Shown here: positions 8,555 through 17,963 of the stretch, one piece after another | How positions within the stretch are numbered: position 1 is the stretch's first letter | Layout of the letters: every line of letters starts with the position of its first letter | Made by a program: the position numbers and the translations under genes | Notes under the pieces: model-generated | What the model was told of the DNA's origin: nothing | The model's input: only the letters and a program-made list of their open reading frames with translations | The model's database searches: none | Source of the DNA: Nostoc sp. FACHB-973 | GTDB taxonomy: Bacteria; Cyanobacteriota; Cyanobacteriia; Cyanobacteriales; Nostocaceae | Direction of reading: 5' to 3' | NCBI RefSeq assembly: GCF_014698115.1 | Contig: NZ_JACJSJ010000012.1 | Coordinates: 1 to 64,000, forward strand | DNA: 64,000 nucleotides

Positions 8555-10183
8555 TTAGTTTAGGCGATCGCGCTTTTCAGTTTGATTAGAGTACCATCGA
8601 CGAACAAGGTCTAATTTTGTCTGTAGTAGTTTTCTGTTCAAATGTAATCTATCCTCGATTTGAAGAGAGCTGAACCACAAGATTTGCTCCATTCCTTTGT
8701 AAAAACTTCGCTTGAATTCCTCCGGCTGTTTTAAACCTGTAAGCTTATATTGGAAAAACTCTCTCAACAGTGCATGTAATTGATAGATTCCCTGGCTTTT
8801 GCGCTGGAGTAAATGCAGATTCAGCAGGCTATCGTCTCTAATTTTCTCTAAATCTTTCGCATCTTTTTTTTGTAAACACACTTCTACCAATTTCCAGGGT
8901 ATGGGTGCGGTACCAAAGAAACTTAGGAAACAGGCCAGTTGCTTATCGTCATCTTCTAATTCCTTCCAACTCAACTCAAAGGCTGCTAGCACACCCCATT
9001 GTGCTGTCATGTCGGCTTCCGACTTAGATTTAGAAAGAGAACGCTCATCTAATCGCTCGTTCTTCAACCGCCGCAACATTTCTGCTAAGGATAAATCCTG
9101 TTTCCTCGCCAAATATCGCCCCACTAATTCCACACCCAAAGGTAAATATCCTAGCCACTCACACAACTGATTTGCTACAGCTAATTCTTTTTCAATTCGC
9201 CCCGGCGTTTCTTTGAGTAAAGACTTTAATAACTCCAGCGCCGCCTCTGGTTGCAGCACATCCAAAGATAACTGTGCGATACGTCCCAACTTCTGGCGCG
9301 TAGTCATCAACACTTTAAACCGAGAAGGTAGCGACTGTAAGTAAGGCTTAACTTCCTCGTAGTCGCTGACATCATCCAACACTAGCAACACATCACCACC
9401 ACGCCAACGCCGCCAGCAATATTGCACTTGGGCGAGTAATTTTTGGTTAAAATCTTCTGTTAAATCCTCTGGCGGGTTTAAGTCAAGCTGCGTTCTGGCA
9501 AACTGCACAACTTGAATGCCTATATCGCCAGTTTTTGGTAGCAACCAGCAAAGCCCACCATTGTATGTTTCGCGGCGTTGGATGGCATATTGCAGGGCGA
9601 GTTCTGTTTTACCGATTCCACCCATGCCAGCAACAGCGGCTATTGCTACTTGTTTATTATCCTGCAAAAGTTGGTGGAGATTTTGCAATTCTTCTTCACG
9701 CCCGACAAATTCCACCACCCCACTCAGGGGCAAATTTTGCGGTATTTCAGTAAAAGGATTTGACTTTACCCGTTCCCCTTCAGGCGGCTGTAGTCAAAAG
9801 TTAAAATTTTGGGTTCGGTTGTCATTAGAAACATTCCCGACATTCCCGCCATAATTTTTATCAACTGTGTTCGTAAAATTCTGGATAATAGCGGGTTGAG
9901 ATTTCACAGCATCCGCCACCGTCTCGACAGCTTGAGCAATTTCCGGGTCTTTGTTTGCCGCTTGTTCTACTTGTTCGATTAGATGCGCTTGACCATAATC
10001 TAGAGGTTGTGTTTGAGCTAGTTCAATGGCACTTGCTGTATTGGGTTGTTTGCGCTTCAGGAGTAAGAATAACTTTTCGCCTTCGTCCCAAGCCTTTTCG
10101 CCGATGATTTCACCAGTTTTTTCAAAAGCCTTGGTGATGACTAAGGTTGCGATCGCAGCTGCTGTCAGTGATACTGGCTCCAT
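8555..10183 (-). pseudogene. NB-ARC (STAND) NTPase gene split by an in-frame TGA
   Basis: Two open stretches lie in one frame, separated only by a TGA at 9794-9796. The upstream part (129 residues, MEPVSLTAAAIATLVITKAF...) is the N-terminal region often found on cyanobacterial NB-ARC proteins. The downstream part (from the TTG at 9733, 392 residues) has Walker A GMGGIGKTELALQ, Walker B DVLLVLDDV and the NB-ARC pattern LGYLPLGVELVGRYLA. Between them the frame continues after TGA as LQPPEGERVKSNPF..., a natural linker. The C-terminal sensor repeats (TPR or WD) usual for the class are absent; the frame ends soon after the winged-helix region. Such STAND proteins act as signal or defence switches. 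Likely a degraded gene; readthrough is an untested alternative. Confidence 0.75.
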
Positions 10184-10285
10184 AAGTTTGCCAAAATCTA
10201 CGAAATTTTACTTATGGTTCTCAGTCTAACAGCCTCTAAACAAGTAATAAAGAACAAATAACAGAAGAAATTATAAACAATTTAA

Positions 10286-10314
10286 GGGACGACTTCCACA
10301 GGTGAAATCGTCCC
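10286..10314 (-). terminator. Hairpin downstream of the Tudor-like gene
   Basis: GGGACGA...TCGTCCC stem (7 bp, extended by partial pairing) immediately 3' of the gene ending at 10343. On the minus strand it is followed by TTAAATTGTTT, so a weak intrinsic terminator is plausible. Confidence 0.5.
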
Positions 10315-10342
10315 TCCCAACTTAATAAAAGTAAAATATTCC

Positions 10343-10732
10343 CTATCTGCTTACCCTGGAAGGTTCAACCCACTCATCCCAAGAGCTATCATAACCATCG
10401 TAAGTAATTTTATAAAGATTCTCACTAACATCTAAAATTCGCCCTTGATACCATTTCCCTTTCCAGAGAATTCTCACTGCATCACCAACTTCAAACGATG
10501 CCCGAAAACGTGAAGTTCCAACCCACTCATCCCAAGAACTATCATAACCTTCGTAGGTAATATAACACTTGCTATCATCAACATCTAATACTGTTGCTGG
10601 ATACCATGTACCTTTCCAAAGAACCTCTGCTTTTTGTCCCACAGAACAGGGTGAAGCAGCAAAAGCACTGGGAATTAATGCTCCTACCCAAGTTGCCATA
10701 AAGATGACACCAAACAATAGTTTGTTTTTCAT
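10343..10732 (-). CDS. Exported protein with two Tudor-knot/Agenet-like modules
   Basis: 129 residues with a signal peptide (cleavage probably after SAFA) and nothing else but two tandem modules of about 45 residues. Each reads roughly ...V-LWKGxWYxxxxLDV...YxITYxGYDSSWDEWV, the motif of chromo-barrel, Tudor-knot and Agenet domains. Nearly identical SSWDEWV motifs in both copies show a recent internal duplication. In eukaryotes these folds bind modified histones or RNA; in an exported bacterial protein the ligand is unknown, perhaps a wall or matrix component. It has its own downstream hairpin at 10286 and appears monocistronic. Confidence 0.8.
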   Translation of the reverse strand: MKNKLLFGVIFMATWVGALIPSAFAASPCSVGQKAEVLWKGTWYPATVLDVDDSKCYITYEGYDSSWDEWVGTSRFRASFEVGDAVRILWKGKWYQGRILDVSENLYKITYDGYDSSWDEWVEPSRVSR

Positions 10733-11086
10733 TTTTCTCTCTTCAATAATTAAAATTTAATTTTGATGATGATTTATATAAATCTCAATCAAAATTTGTA
10801 ACTAACTGCCACTATTTTGATGAAATTCAATTGGCCATCACCTCAGCAAAACTTATGATTGTACACCGCAGTTTGTGAAGATATTGCTGAACGATACCGT
10901 ATATCAAATTAACAACAGTTCTCGATTTTACTTACAGCAATTTTCAGGTAAATAGACCACGTTGTAGGGTAGCACCGCTGTGCTACCCTACCGGGGATTG
11001 TGGTTCAAATAGATGAAAAACGCTGTAATTGACAGAAATGTAGTCTTAAATTCACGTCCTAGATAAGTCGGAAATCTTATCTCACA
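10733..11086. other. Intergenic region with palindrome
   Basis: AT-rich spacer upstream of the Tudor-like gene and downstream of the flippase-type gene. It contains a 28-bp near-perfect palindrome at 10964-10991 (GTAGGGTAGCACCG arms, one mismatch) of the same family as 4655-4682. No ORF or RNA gene recognised. Confidence 0.7.
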
Positions 11087-12058
11087 TTAATTTTTAGAGT
11101 TTTTCAGATTCCCCGCTCTAAATTTAATTTCATATATTCCCAGCAAACCTGCTGCAATCAACAAAGGTAAAAAGTAGTATATCCCGCGATAAGCTAACAG
11201 TGAACCCAAAACTGCTGCTGCTGAAATTTTTGATGAGAGAAACAGCAACACCACAGTTTCAAAGACACCCAAACCACCAGGAACATTACTAACTACACCT
11301 GCAAACATCGCTAGTAAATAAATTCCTAAAAAGTCGAGATAAGACAAAGGTGTATTATTAGGAAGTATCGCAAAAAGAACCGCAGCAGCCAGAATCCAAT
11401 CAAGGCTAGAAATGGCAATTTGAGCTAAGGATATTGGTAAGGAAGGAAAGCGAAATTCTTGCTGACCAATAATTAATGGTTGTTTAATTAAAATACTTCC
11501 CAACAAATATATAGCAATCAACAACAGAAAAATTACACCGATGGGACGTACTGTTGCAAAAGGCAAATGTAGTTGTGAGGGAATTGTCAAAGGGTTGGTA
11601 ATAAATATTAATCCTGCAATGGCAAACATTCCGAGCCAAAAGGTGAAATTAGCAAAAGCAATAACTTGAGCGATCGCCACTGCTGACACTCCCCAATTAG
11701 CATAAAATCGATAACGGATAGCACTGCCAGTCAGCAAAGCAAAACCTATCGTATTGCTAAATGTAGAGCTAATAAAGTTAGTAAAAGCTATCTTGTTCCA
11801 GTTTAGGGAACGATTAATGTAGTTAAAACCCAAAATATCATAGCCAATCATCACTAAATATCCCAAAGCTGTCAGCCAAATTGCCCAGCTTAAGCGACTT
11901 TTGGGAATTGCTGCTAGAGAGTTGAGGATATCACGATAATTATACTCATGCAATTCGTGAGCGATCGCCCACAAAGAAAGCGCCAGCAGCAACAAGCCAA
12001 AAAAAGAACTCAAATTAAGTCGCAGCTTTTTTACCATTGCGAAGAAACTTATCCTCAT
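11087..12058 (-). CDS. UPF0104 membrane protein, MprF flippase-like half
   Basis: 323 residues with about eight hydrophobic helices, matching the LPG_synthase_TM/UPF0104 family, the N-terminal flippase half of MprF. Recognisable pieces are IGFALLTGSAIRYRFY and the late motif NVPGGLGVFETVVLLFL. In MprF this half moves aminoacylated phosphatidylglycerol to the outer leaflet. The synthase half is a separate gene at 14580, with two exported esterase genes between; this gene is divergent from them. An internal ATG at 12037, preceded by AGGATAAG, could be the true start. Substrate is inferred from context. Confidence 0.85.
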   Translation of the reverse strand: MRISFFAMVKKLRLNLSSFFGLLLLALSLWAIAHELHEYNYRDILNSLAAIPKSRLSWAIWLTALGYLVMIGYDILGFNYINRSLNWNKIAFTNFISSTFSNTIGFALLTGSAIRYRFYANWGVSAVAIAQVIAFANFTFWLGMFAIAGLIFITNPLTIPSQLHLPFATVRPIGVIFLLLIAIYLLGSILIKQPLIIGQQEFRFPSLPISLAQIAISSLDWILAAAVLFAILPNNTPLSYLDFLGIYLLAMFAGVVSNVPGGLGVFETVVLLFLSSKISAAAVLGSLLAYRGIYYFLPLLIAAGLLGIYEIKFRAGNLKNSKN

Positions 12059-12287
12059 TCTCGACTTTTAACTCAATACGGTTCGGTTAAGGGTTATTTG
12101 TGTAGATAATTGGTCTAGAGAAGACGCGATTTATCGCGTCTCTACATGAAGGTTTTGGGTTTATCTGAACTGTATTAATTTTTAATTTACAACCAGTCGT
12201 AAAGTTTCCATCGTCTTGACACAGCATTGACAAATTACTTGCGTAAACTTTTGATTGCTAGGATCAACTGACCAATGCCCTTTAAAG

Positions 12288-13250
12288 ATGAACTACAAAA
12301 AATCGAAAATTTTCTTGCTAATTTCAGTATTCACCCTAGTTGGCTGTCATTTCTCCCAAAGTGTCGTCGCAAAACCACCGCAACAGCAGGACTTACAAAT
12401 AACACCTTCCCCTCTTCCATCCCAGTCTAATGCTAGCGACTTGGCTACTACCCTCAGCTATAAGATTGAAACTTACAATAGTCAAGTTATGGGTGCAAGT
12501 CGTACCTACGGCGTTTCTTTACCCCCTGGTTATGAGCAAAACCTAAAAGGAAGCTATCCTGTAATCTTTCTTCTTCACGGTGGTCATGGCGATCCCACTG
12601 CTTGGTTTAGTCAAGATAAGGGACAAGCTCTCAAAACTCTCAAACAACTTTATATTACAGGTAAGTTGCCGCCCAGCATCATTATTACACCAGATGGGAA
12701 TGATAAACGCGGCTCTAGTCCTTACCGTGACCCTGAATATATCGATGGTCCTAACGGTAATGTCTCCACAGCCGTGGGGGATGAATTAGTAAAAGTTGTA
12801 CAAAGCCGTTATCGTACACTAAAAAATCCAGATTTTTGGGCAATAGGTGGTTTATCTTCTGGCGGCTGGGGTGCGGTTAATGTGGGATTACACAATTTGG
12901 ATCGTTTTTCAATTTTATTTAGTCATAGTGGTTATTTTCAAGATAAAAGCGGGCCAACAAATAGCCCAATAATTTATATTAAAACTATTCCCCTACAAGC
13001 CCAAAAACGGTTGAGAATCTACCTCGATTCTGGTAGATCGGATACTGAAGAAATCCATGAAGCCGAACATTTTACTAAAGTTCTGAATAAACTAAAAATT
13101 TATTATCTATTTCGTCAGTTTCCCGGCAGTCATACTTGGCAATATTGGCGGGAACATTTAGCCGATTCTTTGACATTTGTGGGTGAACAATTCAAAATAG
13201 CGGAGATAGCACATAAGACCGATCGTCAAAGTTTTAATCTCAAAAAATAA
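12288..13250 (+). CDS. Lipoprotein esterase (alpha/beta hydrolase, esterase D type)
   Basis: Predicted lipoprotein: residues 1-20 from the ATG at 12288 form a signal sequence ending in the lipobox LVGC. The frame is open further upstream, but only this start gives a signal peptide. The mature part is a PF00756-type esterase: PVIFLLHGGHGD near the oxyanion hole, nucleophile elbow GGLSSGGWGA, acidic residue in YLDSGRSD and a histidine in FPGSHTWQYW. It is strongly similar to the product of 13459, so the two arose by duplication. Sitting between the two halves of an MprF-like system, it may cleave ester-linked amino acids from membrane lipids; this is inference. Confidence 0.88.
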   Translation: MNYKKSKIFLLISVFTLVGCHFSQSVVAKPPQQQDLQITPSPLPSQSNASDLATTLSYKIETYNSQVMGASRTYGVSLPPGYEQNLKGSYPVIFLLHGGHGDPTAWFSQDKGQALKTLKQLYITGKLPPSIIITPDGNDKRGSSPYRDPEYIDGPNGNVSTAVGDELVKVVQSRYRTLKNPDFWAIGGLSSGGWGAVNVGLHNLDRFSILFSHSGYFQDKSGPTNSPIIYIKTIPLQAQKRLRIYLDSGRSDTEEIHEAEHFTKVLNKLKIYYLFRQFPGSHTWQYWREHLADSLTFVGEQFKIAEIAHKTDRQSFNLKK

Positions 13251-13458
13251 CATCCAGCAGAAGTCAGAATTCTGAATAAAAATAGTCTTTAAGCAAGGGT
13301 TGGAGACTTAGATTGTGTATTTCACCAACTTGAAATCTGCTGTAATTTTGCAAAAAGCTTGATCGTCAAACTTGAATGGAGAAAACTCTGCTGGAAAATT
13401 GCAGCAGATTAAGTATATGAAATTCTAATGGAGGTGAATTTTTTACCCCTAAAAATAT

Positions 13459-14367
13459 ATGAAGATTTCTAAATTTTTCATGAGCTTAGTAGGAGCGATC
13501 GCACTCCTCACCACCGCTGGTTATTATTATGTATTTATCTTAGGTGCGCCACAACTAGACCCACCCCAAAAACAAGTAAATACTGGGCTAAAGTTTCAAT
13601 TAGCAAGCTTCAACTCCCAAGCGATGGGTGCAATCCGCAACTATGGCGTGATTTTACCTCCTGACTATAACAAAAACCAGCAAAAGCGCTACCCCGTGAT
13701 ATTCTTACTACATGGAGGACATGATAATGCTCGCGCTTTTGCTGATAAATATGCAGTTTTAGATGTGTTGCATGAACTTTATCAAAATAAAAAATTACCA
13801 CCATCCATTGTAATTACACCTGATGGTAATGATAATCGCGGTTCTAGTCCTTTGTACGATCCTGATTATTTTGATGGGCCGAATGGCAAAGTCGCGACTT
13901 TAATTGGTTCGGAATTAGTGCAAGTTGTCAAGTCACGCTACCGCACTTTACAACAACCAGAATTTTGGGCGTTGGGAGGTCTATCTTCTGGGGGATGGGG
14001 AGCTTTTAATATCGGGTTACGCTATCTCAACAACTTCCATATTCTGTTTAGCCATAGCGGTTACTTTACTGATAGCAGCGGTTCACAAAATAGTCCTCAA
14101 CAAATTGTGCAACAGCTATCACCTGAAGATAGAAAACAATTGCGTGTTTACCTAGATGCAGGTCTGAACGATATTAATTTACTAGCTTCCACCAAAGCCT
14201 TCAACGAAACCTTAAATAAGTTAGGCATTGTTCATGTATTTTATGCTTTTCCTGGCGGTCATGGTTTATCTGGTGCCAATATCGGCTGGAACTACTTCCA
14301 CAAACATCTCAAAGATTCCCTCTCCTATGTAGGAGAACAGTTTCAAAAGTTTGGAGTTAAGAGTTAG
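13459..14367 (+). CDS. Membrane-anchored esterase, paralogue of 12288 gene
   Basis: 302 residues. Residues about 8-28 form an uncleaved-looking hydrophobic anchor, then the same catalytic layout as its neighbour: YPVIFLLHGGHDN, ITPDGNDNRGSSP, GGLSSGGWGAFNIG (nucleophile serine), YLDAGLNDIN (acid) and FPGGHGLSG (histidine). The catalytic triad is complete in both copies, arguing against a decayed duplicate. The anchor differs (membrane helix versus lipid), so the copies may act at different membranes. It lies 208 bases after the first esterase and 212 before the DUF2156 gene, all on the plus strand. Substrate unknown. Confidence 0.87.
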   Translation: MKISKFFMSLVGAIALLTTAGYYYVFILGAPQLDPPQKQVNTGLKFQLASFNSQAMGAIRNYGVILPPDYNKNQQKRYPVIFLLHGGHDNARAFADKYAVLDVLHELYQNKKLPPSIVITPDGNDNRGSSPLYDPDYFDGPNGKVATLIGSELVQVVKSRYRTLQQPEFWALGGLSSGGWGAFNIGLRYLNNFHILFSHSGYFTDSSGSQNSPQQIVQQLSPEDRKQLRVYLDAGLNDINLLASTKAFNETLNKLGIVHVFYAFPGGHGLSGANIGWNYFHKHLKDSLSYVGEQFQKFGVKS

Positions 14368-14419
14368 GAGTTTTAAGAGGTTCTTTGAAAAGAGATTGGC
14401 TATGATTTTAATTGCGTTG

Positions 14420-14516
14420 TTACGCCCCTTAATCCCCCCTTGTAAAGGGGGGAAACAAGAAAAATCCAGTTCCCTCCCCAATACATACGGGGAGGGTTAG
14501 GGTGGGGTAAAAAATA
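14420..14516. repeat. Two C/G-rich hairpin repeats
   Basis: CCCCCCTTGTAAAGGGGGG followed by CCCTCCCCAATACATACGGGG, common cyanobacterial intergenic hairpins. They lie between the second esterase and the DUF2156 gene and could attenuate read-through. Direct ACCAATG repeats at 14568-14583 then overlap the start of the next gene. Confidence 0.6.
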
Positions 14517-14579
14517 TTTGATACATCAATCATGACTTTTCAAACATCCTCTAACACCAAAATTAATGACCAATGACCA

Positions 14580-16271
14580 ATGACCAATGATAAATCAAAA
14601 ATGACAAATAATTTAAAAACTAAAATTGGACTTTGGAGTGCGGCGTTCCTTACTGCTTTAGTCGGAGTAGTAAATTTGTTATCAGCGGTGACACCTAACT
14701 TATACGGGCGAAATCACTGGTTAAAAGAATTTTTACCATTTGAAATTCGTGCTAGCGGTCATATTTTTGCAGCGCTAACTGGGTTTGTTTTACTCACGCT
14801 TGCTACTAATTTATTACGCCGAAAAAAAATAGCTTGGTTACTTACTATTGGTTTCTTAGTAATTTCCATTTTTAGCCACTTGCTGAAGGGATTCGACTAT
14901 GAAGAAAGTCTCTTATCTGGAGTTTTGCTAATGCAATTAATTCTGATGCGCCATATTTTTACAGCGCAATCAGACCGTCCTTCCATTGCACAGGGAGTGC
15001 GAGTACTTATCGGAGCTTTATTATTTACCTTGGCATACGGAACTATTGGATTTTACTTGTTAGACGGTAAATTTTCTGAAAACTTTAATTGGCGTGAAGC
15101 TGTACTTCAGACTTTAGCAATGTTCTTCACTGAGGATAATTGGGGACTGCAACCAAAGAGTCGATTTGGAGATTTTTTTGCTAATTCTATCTATATTATT
15201 GCAGCAGTTACTATTACATATGCTGTGTTCATGCTGTTGCAACCTGTGTTGTGGCGTAATTTAGTAACTTCAAATGAGCGACAAAAAGCTAAAGAAATTG
15301 TCGAGCAATATGGATGTTCTTCTTTAGCAGCTTTGACACTTTTAAATGATAAAAGTTATTATTTCAGTCCCGCTGGTAAGAGTGTAATTGCTTATGTTCC
15401 CAAAGGACGAGGTGCGATCGCCTTAGGAGATCCCATAGGACCGATTGAAGACCGCAAGGAGACAATTGTTGCTTTCTGGCAGTTTTGTCAACGCAATGAT
15501 TGGTATCCTGCCTTTTACCAAACTTTACCGGATGATGTTGAACTTTACAAATCGTTAGGGTTTCAGGTACTCAAGATTGGAGAAGAAGCGATCGTTGATT
15601 TGAAAAATTTTACATTACAAGGTAAAGCTGGTAAAAACTTTAGACCATCAATCAATCGTTTAACAAAATTAGGATACCGAATTAACTTTTATCAACCACC
15701 AATTGACAATGATTTATTGCACTTACTCAAACCTGTGAGTGATGAATGGCTAAAGATGGTAGAAGGTTCAGAAAAACACTTTTCTTTAGGTTGGTATGAT
15801 GAAGCATATCTGCGAGAGTGCGAGCTTGTTGTGGTGCATAGTCCCGAAGGTCAGATCAGCGCCTTTGCTAATATTATCACAGAGTATCAACTCAATGAAG
15901 CAACTATTGATATGATGCGACACCGAGCATCTATTGAAAATGGCATAATGGACTTTTTATTTATTTCCATGCTCCAGCATTTTAAAGAATATGGTTACGA
16001 TAGCTTTAATTTCGGTCTTTCTGCTTTGGCTGGAGTTGGAGATAATCCAGAATCACGGCGTTTAGAAAAAGTATTGCACTATCTTTACGAGCATTTAAAT
16101 CGCTTCTATAACTTCCAGGGATTACACGCCTACAAAGAGAAGTTCCACCCCCGTTGGGAAGCGCGCTACTTAGTTTACCCCAGTTTAGCTGCGTTACCAG
16201 ATGTAGTTGTAGCATTGATTCGCGCTGATTCAGGCGATCGCCTCTTCGATTATTTCAAACCCGGAGCCTAA
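14580..16271 (+). CDS. DUF2156 aminoacyl-phosphatidylglycerol synthase-like protein
   Basis: 563 residues: six or so N-terminal membrane helices (to about 225), then a cytosolic DUF2156 domain, the catalytic C-terminal half of MprF, which transfers an amino acid from aminoacyl-tRNA to phosphatidylglycerol. Motifs include VIAYVPKGRGAIALGDPIG, SDEWL, FSLGWYDEAYL and the tail HAYKEKFHPRWEARYLVYP with the KF-P-W-E-RYL pattern typical of the family. The complete flippase half is missing here and is encoded separately at 11087. The start at 14580 lies within ACCAATG repeats; an internal ATG at 14601 is possible. Which amino acid is used cannot be read from the sequence. Confidence 0.88.
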   Translation: MTNDKSKMTNNLKTKIGLWSAAFLTALVGVVNLLSAVTPNLYGRNHWLKEFLPFEIRASGHIFAALTGFVLLTLATNLLRRKKIAWLLTIGFLVISIFSHLLKGFDYEESLLSGVLLMQLILMRHIFTAQSDRPSIAQGVRVLIGALLFTLAYGTIGFYLLDGKFSENFNWREAVLQTLAMFFTEDNWGLQPKSRFGDFFANSIYIIAAVTITYAVFMLLQPVLWRNLVTSNERQKAKEIVEQYGCSSLAALTLLNDKSYYFSPAGKSVIAYVPKGRGAIALGDPIGPIEDRKETIVAFWQFCQRNDWYPAFYQTLPDDVELYKSLGFQVLKIGEEAIVDLKNFTLQGKAGKNFRPSINRLTKLGYRINFYQPPIDNDLLHLLKPVSDEWLKMVEGSEKHFSLGWYDEAYLRECELVVVHSPEGQISAFANIITEYQLNEATIDMMRHRASIENGIMDFLFISMLQHFKEYGYDSFNFGLSALAGVGDNPESRRLEKVLHYLYEHLNRFYNFQGLHAYKEKFHPRWEARYLVYPSLAALPDVVVALIRADSGDRLFDYFKPGA

Positions 16272-16513
16272 GCAGGGCAATGTCTACGATGGCCTAGACC
16301 TACCCAACTTGACATTTATATAATACAAGTGTACTATATAAATATGAATACCCGCCATTGCTAAATTCCAGCATAAATATTTTCAAACTCTTTTACAAAA
16401 GAGAGAAAACTCAATCTTTCTCTCTGCGACTCTGCGTCTCTGCGTGAAATTTTCATACTTTTCAATTTTCCACGGTTCAGCAGCTTCTTGACCTTTATAT
16501 AGAAGGTGGAAAT
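16272..16513. other. Intergenic region with repeat fragments
   Basis: Contains a member of the GTCTACGATGGCC family (16280-16296) and a TCTGCGACTCTGCGTCTCTGCG repeat (about 16421-16443) known from many Nostoc intergenic regions. An apparent minus-strand frame here is repeat-derived. No gene supported. Confidence 0.6.
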
Positions 16514-17905
16514 ATGACAACTAATAAAACAACTCTTGTAGAACTCATCGAAATTTTTGCACAATATCGCAATCATATAATTGTTAACATCAAGCACCTG
16601 CAAGAACATTATCAAAGAACAAGTATCAAGCGTGTAAAAGGTGTGAGAGATGAAAACGGAGAACTGCTCCAGCCTTGGTTGCAAACAGAAAATATAGACA
16701 ATGCTGAGTATGTTGGTATGGGCGAATTTCACTTTAATCGCAATACCGCTACCATCAACATGCTGATTAAACGCAAAGTCAAACTTGCTAAATTAGCAGA
16801 TCAAACCCCCACTCTTGAAGTAGCAGGTTTGCTAGTTAATGACCTCAATAGCTTTAACAATTACACCATTGTCAGTGACGGCAAAATCAACGTCAAATCC
16901 TTACAAGTCAAAATTAGTAGTAAAAAAGCTTTTGACTTGCTTAAAGAAAAAGGCGTGTTGGATGCCAAAGATTTTGACTTTCGTGCTGAATATACCATCC
17001 AGCTAGATAACTTGCCGCTTGTAGCTGCTGATAGTCATTACAGCAGCATTGATGGACTATTCAATCAACTCGCAGAAATTAAAGTACTTATTAGTATTAT
17101 TTCTGCTCATTTGAAAAAGGAGTCAGATGTATTTGTACCAGAACAAGTAGATGAATTTAAAAAGCACTATTTATCCAAGAATATTTACATCAACTTTCCA
17201 ACAACTAATGAATATGCAGACATCCATGAAGCTCTAGTTAATGGTACTCTGGAATCAAGATTGAGCTATAAAATTGATATTGGCAGTCAAGATATTCTCA
17301 ACTTTAGCAAGTTACCTTCTGCTAACAAATTTCTCAACAGAATGTATCGTCTTTATGATAAAGATACTGGAGAAATTATCACCAAGGCGAGTTTTGAAAT
17401 GGCATTTCATCAGAATCTTGCTGTTAGGGAGAGGCTACTGTCATCACGCACGAAGATTACAAAAGTTGACGAGTTGATGAAACCAATTTTTGATGATTTT
17501 CTTGGGCTTGAGCAAAATGGCGTAGTTCTGGATATTCTCACGAAAGTTGGTGTTGATAGTTTGGCACAGTTATTGCAGGATAAACAAGCTGGCAAGCAAA
17601 TCAATAAAGAAGAAATGGTTACAGCATTAACCGTTGCAAATGCCAAGTTAGAGCAATATGCAGAAAAAATTTACCAAGACAAGATTTCTCCCTTGGTATT
17701 TTATATTGGTTGTACTGGAGTATTGCCAGAAGAAATGCAAGCAAAAGCCATGACTGCCCAAGAAGCTGCTACCAAATATCCAAATTTGCAATTTTCTAAA
17801 AATGAGCAGCAAGGTACTTTTTTTGCAGTTTGTGATAGTATTATCAGCATCTATGCAAAAACTGAATATTACAGCAAAAACTTGGCTATCCTAAATCATT
17901 CGTAA
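16514..17905 (+). CDS. Hypothetical protein, 463 aa
   Basis: I do not recognise this protein. It is soluble, 463 residues, with no signal peptide or membrane helix. Features are an N-terminal MTTNKTTLVELIEIFAQY, charged helical stretches in 180-220 and 310-380, and only two cysteines in the C-terminal third. A ribosome-binding site AGAAGGTGG precedes the ATG at good distance. The codon use is slightly more AT-rich than neighbouring core genes and it has almost no HIP1 octamers, hinting at acquisition. It is monocistronic and ends at a strong hairpin shared with the convergent protease gene. Confidence 0.75.
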   Translation: MTTNKTTLVELIEIFAQYRNHIIVNIKHLQEHYQRTSIKRVKGVRDENGELLQPWLQTENIDNAEYVGMGEFHFNRNTATINMLIKRKVKLAKLADQTPTLEVAGLLVNDLNSFNNYTIVSDGKINVKSLQVKISSKKAFDLLKEKGVLDAKDFDFRAEYTIQLDNLPLVAADSHYSSIDGLFNQLAEIKVLISIISAHLKKESDVFVPEQVDEFKKHYLSKNIYINFPTTNEYADIHEALVNGTLESRLSYKIDIGSQDILNFSKLPSANKFLNRMYRLYDKDTGEIITKASFEMAFHQNLAVRERLLSSRTKITKVDELMKPIFDDFLGLEQNGVVLDILTKVGVDSLAQLLQDKQAGKQINKEEMVTALTVANAKLEQYAEKIYQDKISPLVFYIGCTGVLPEEMQAKAMTAQEAATKYPNLQFSKNEQQGTFFAVCDSIISIYAKTEYYSKNLAILNHS

Positions 17906-17911
17906 ATAACA

Positions 17912-17944
17912 AGAACCCCGACTTCTCAAAGAAATCGGGGTTCT
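17912..17944. terminator. Bidirectional hairpin between convergent genes
   Basis: Perfect 10-bp stem AGAACCCCGA/TCGGGGTTCT with a 13-base loop, in the 58-base gap between the ends of the 16514 and 17964 genes. No long T-run, so it may act as a weak terminator or mRNA 3'-end stabiliser. Confidence 0.65.
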
Positions 17945-17963
17945 GTGGCTTTCAAGTATTGGG

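Noticed and set aside
16361-16732. Minus-strand 123-codon frame
   Set aside because: Half lies antisense to the 463-residue gene and the rest is a TCTGCGTCTCTGCG intergenic repeat.
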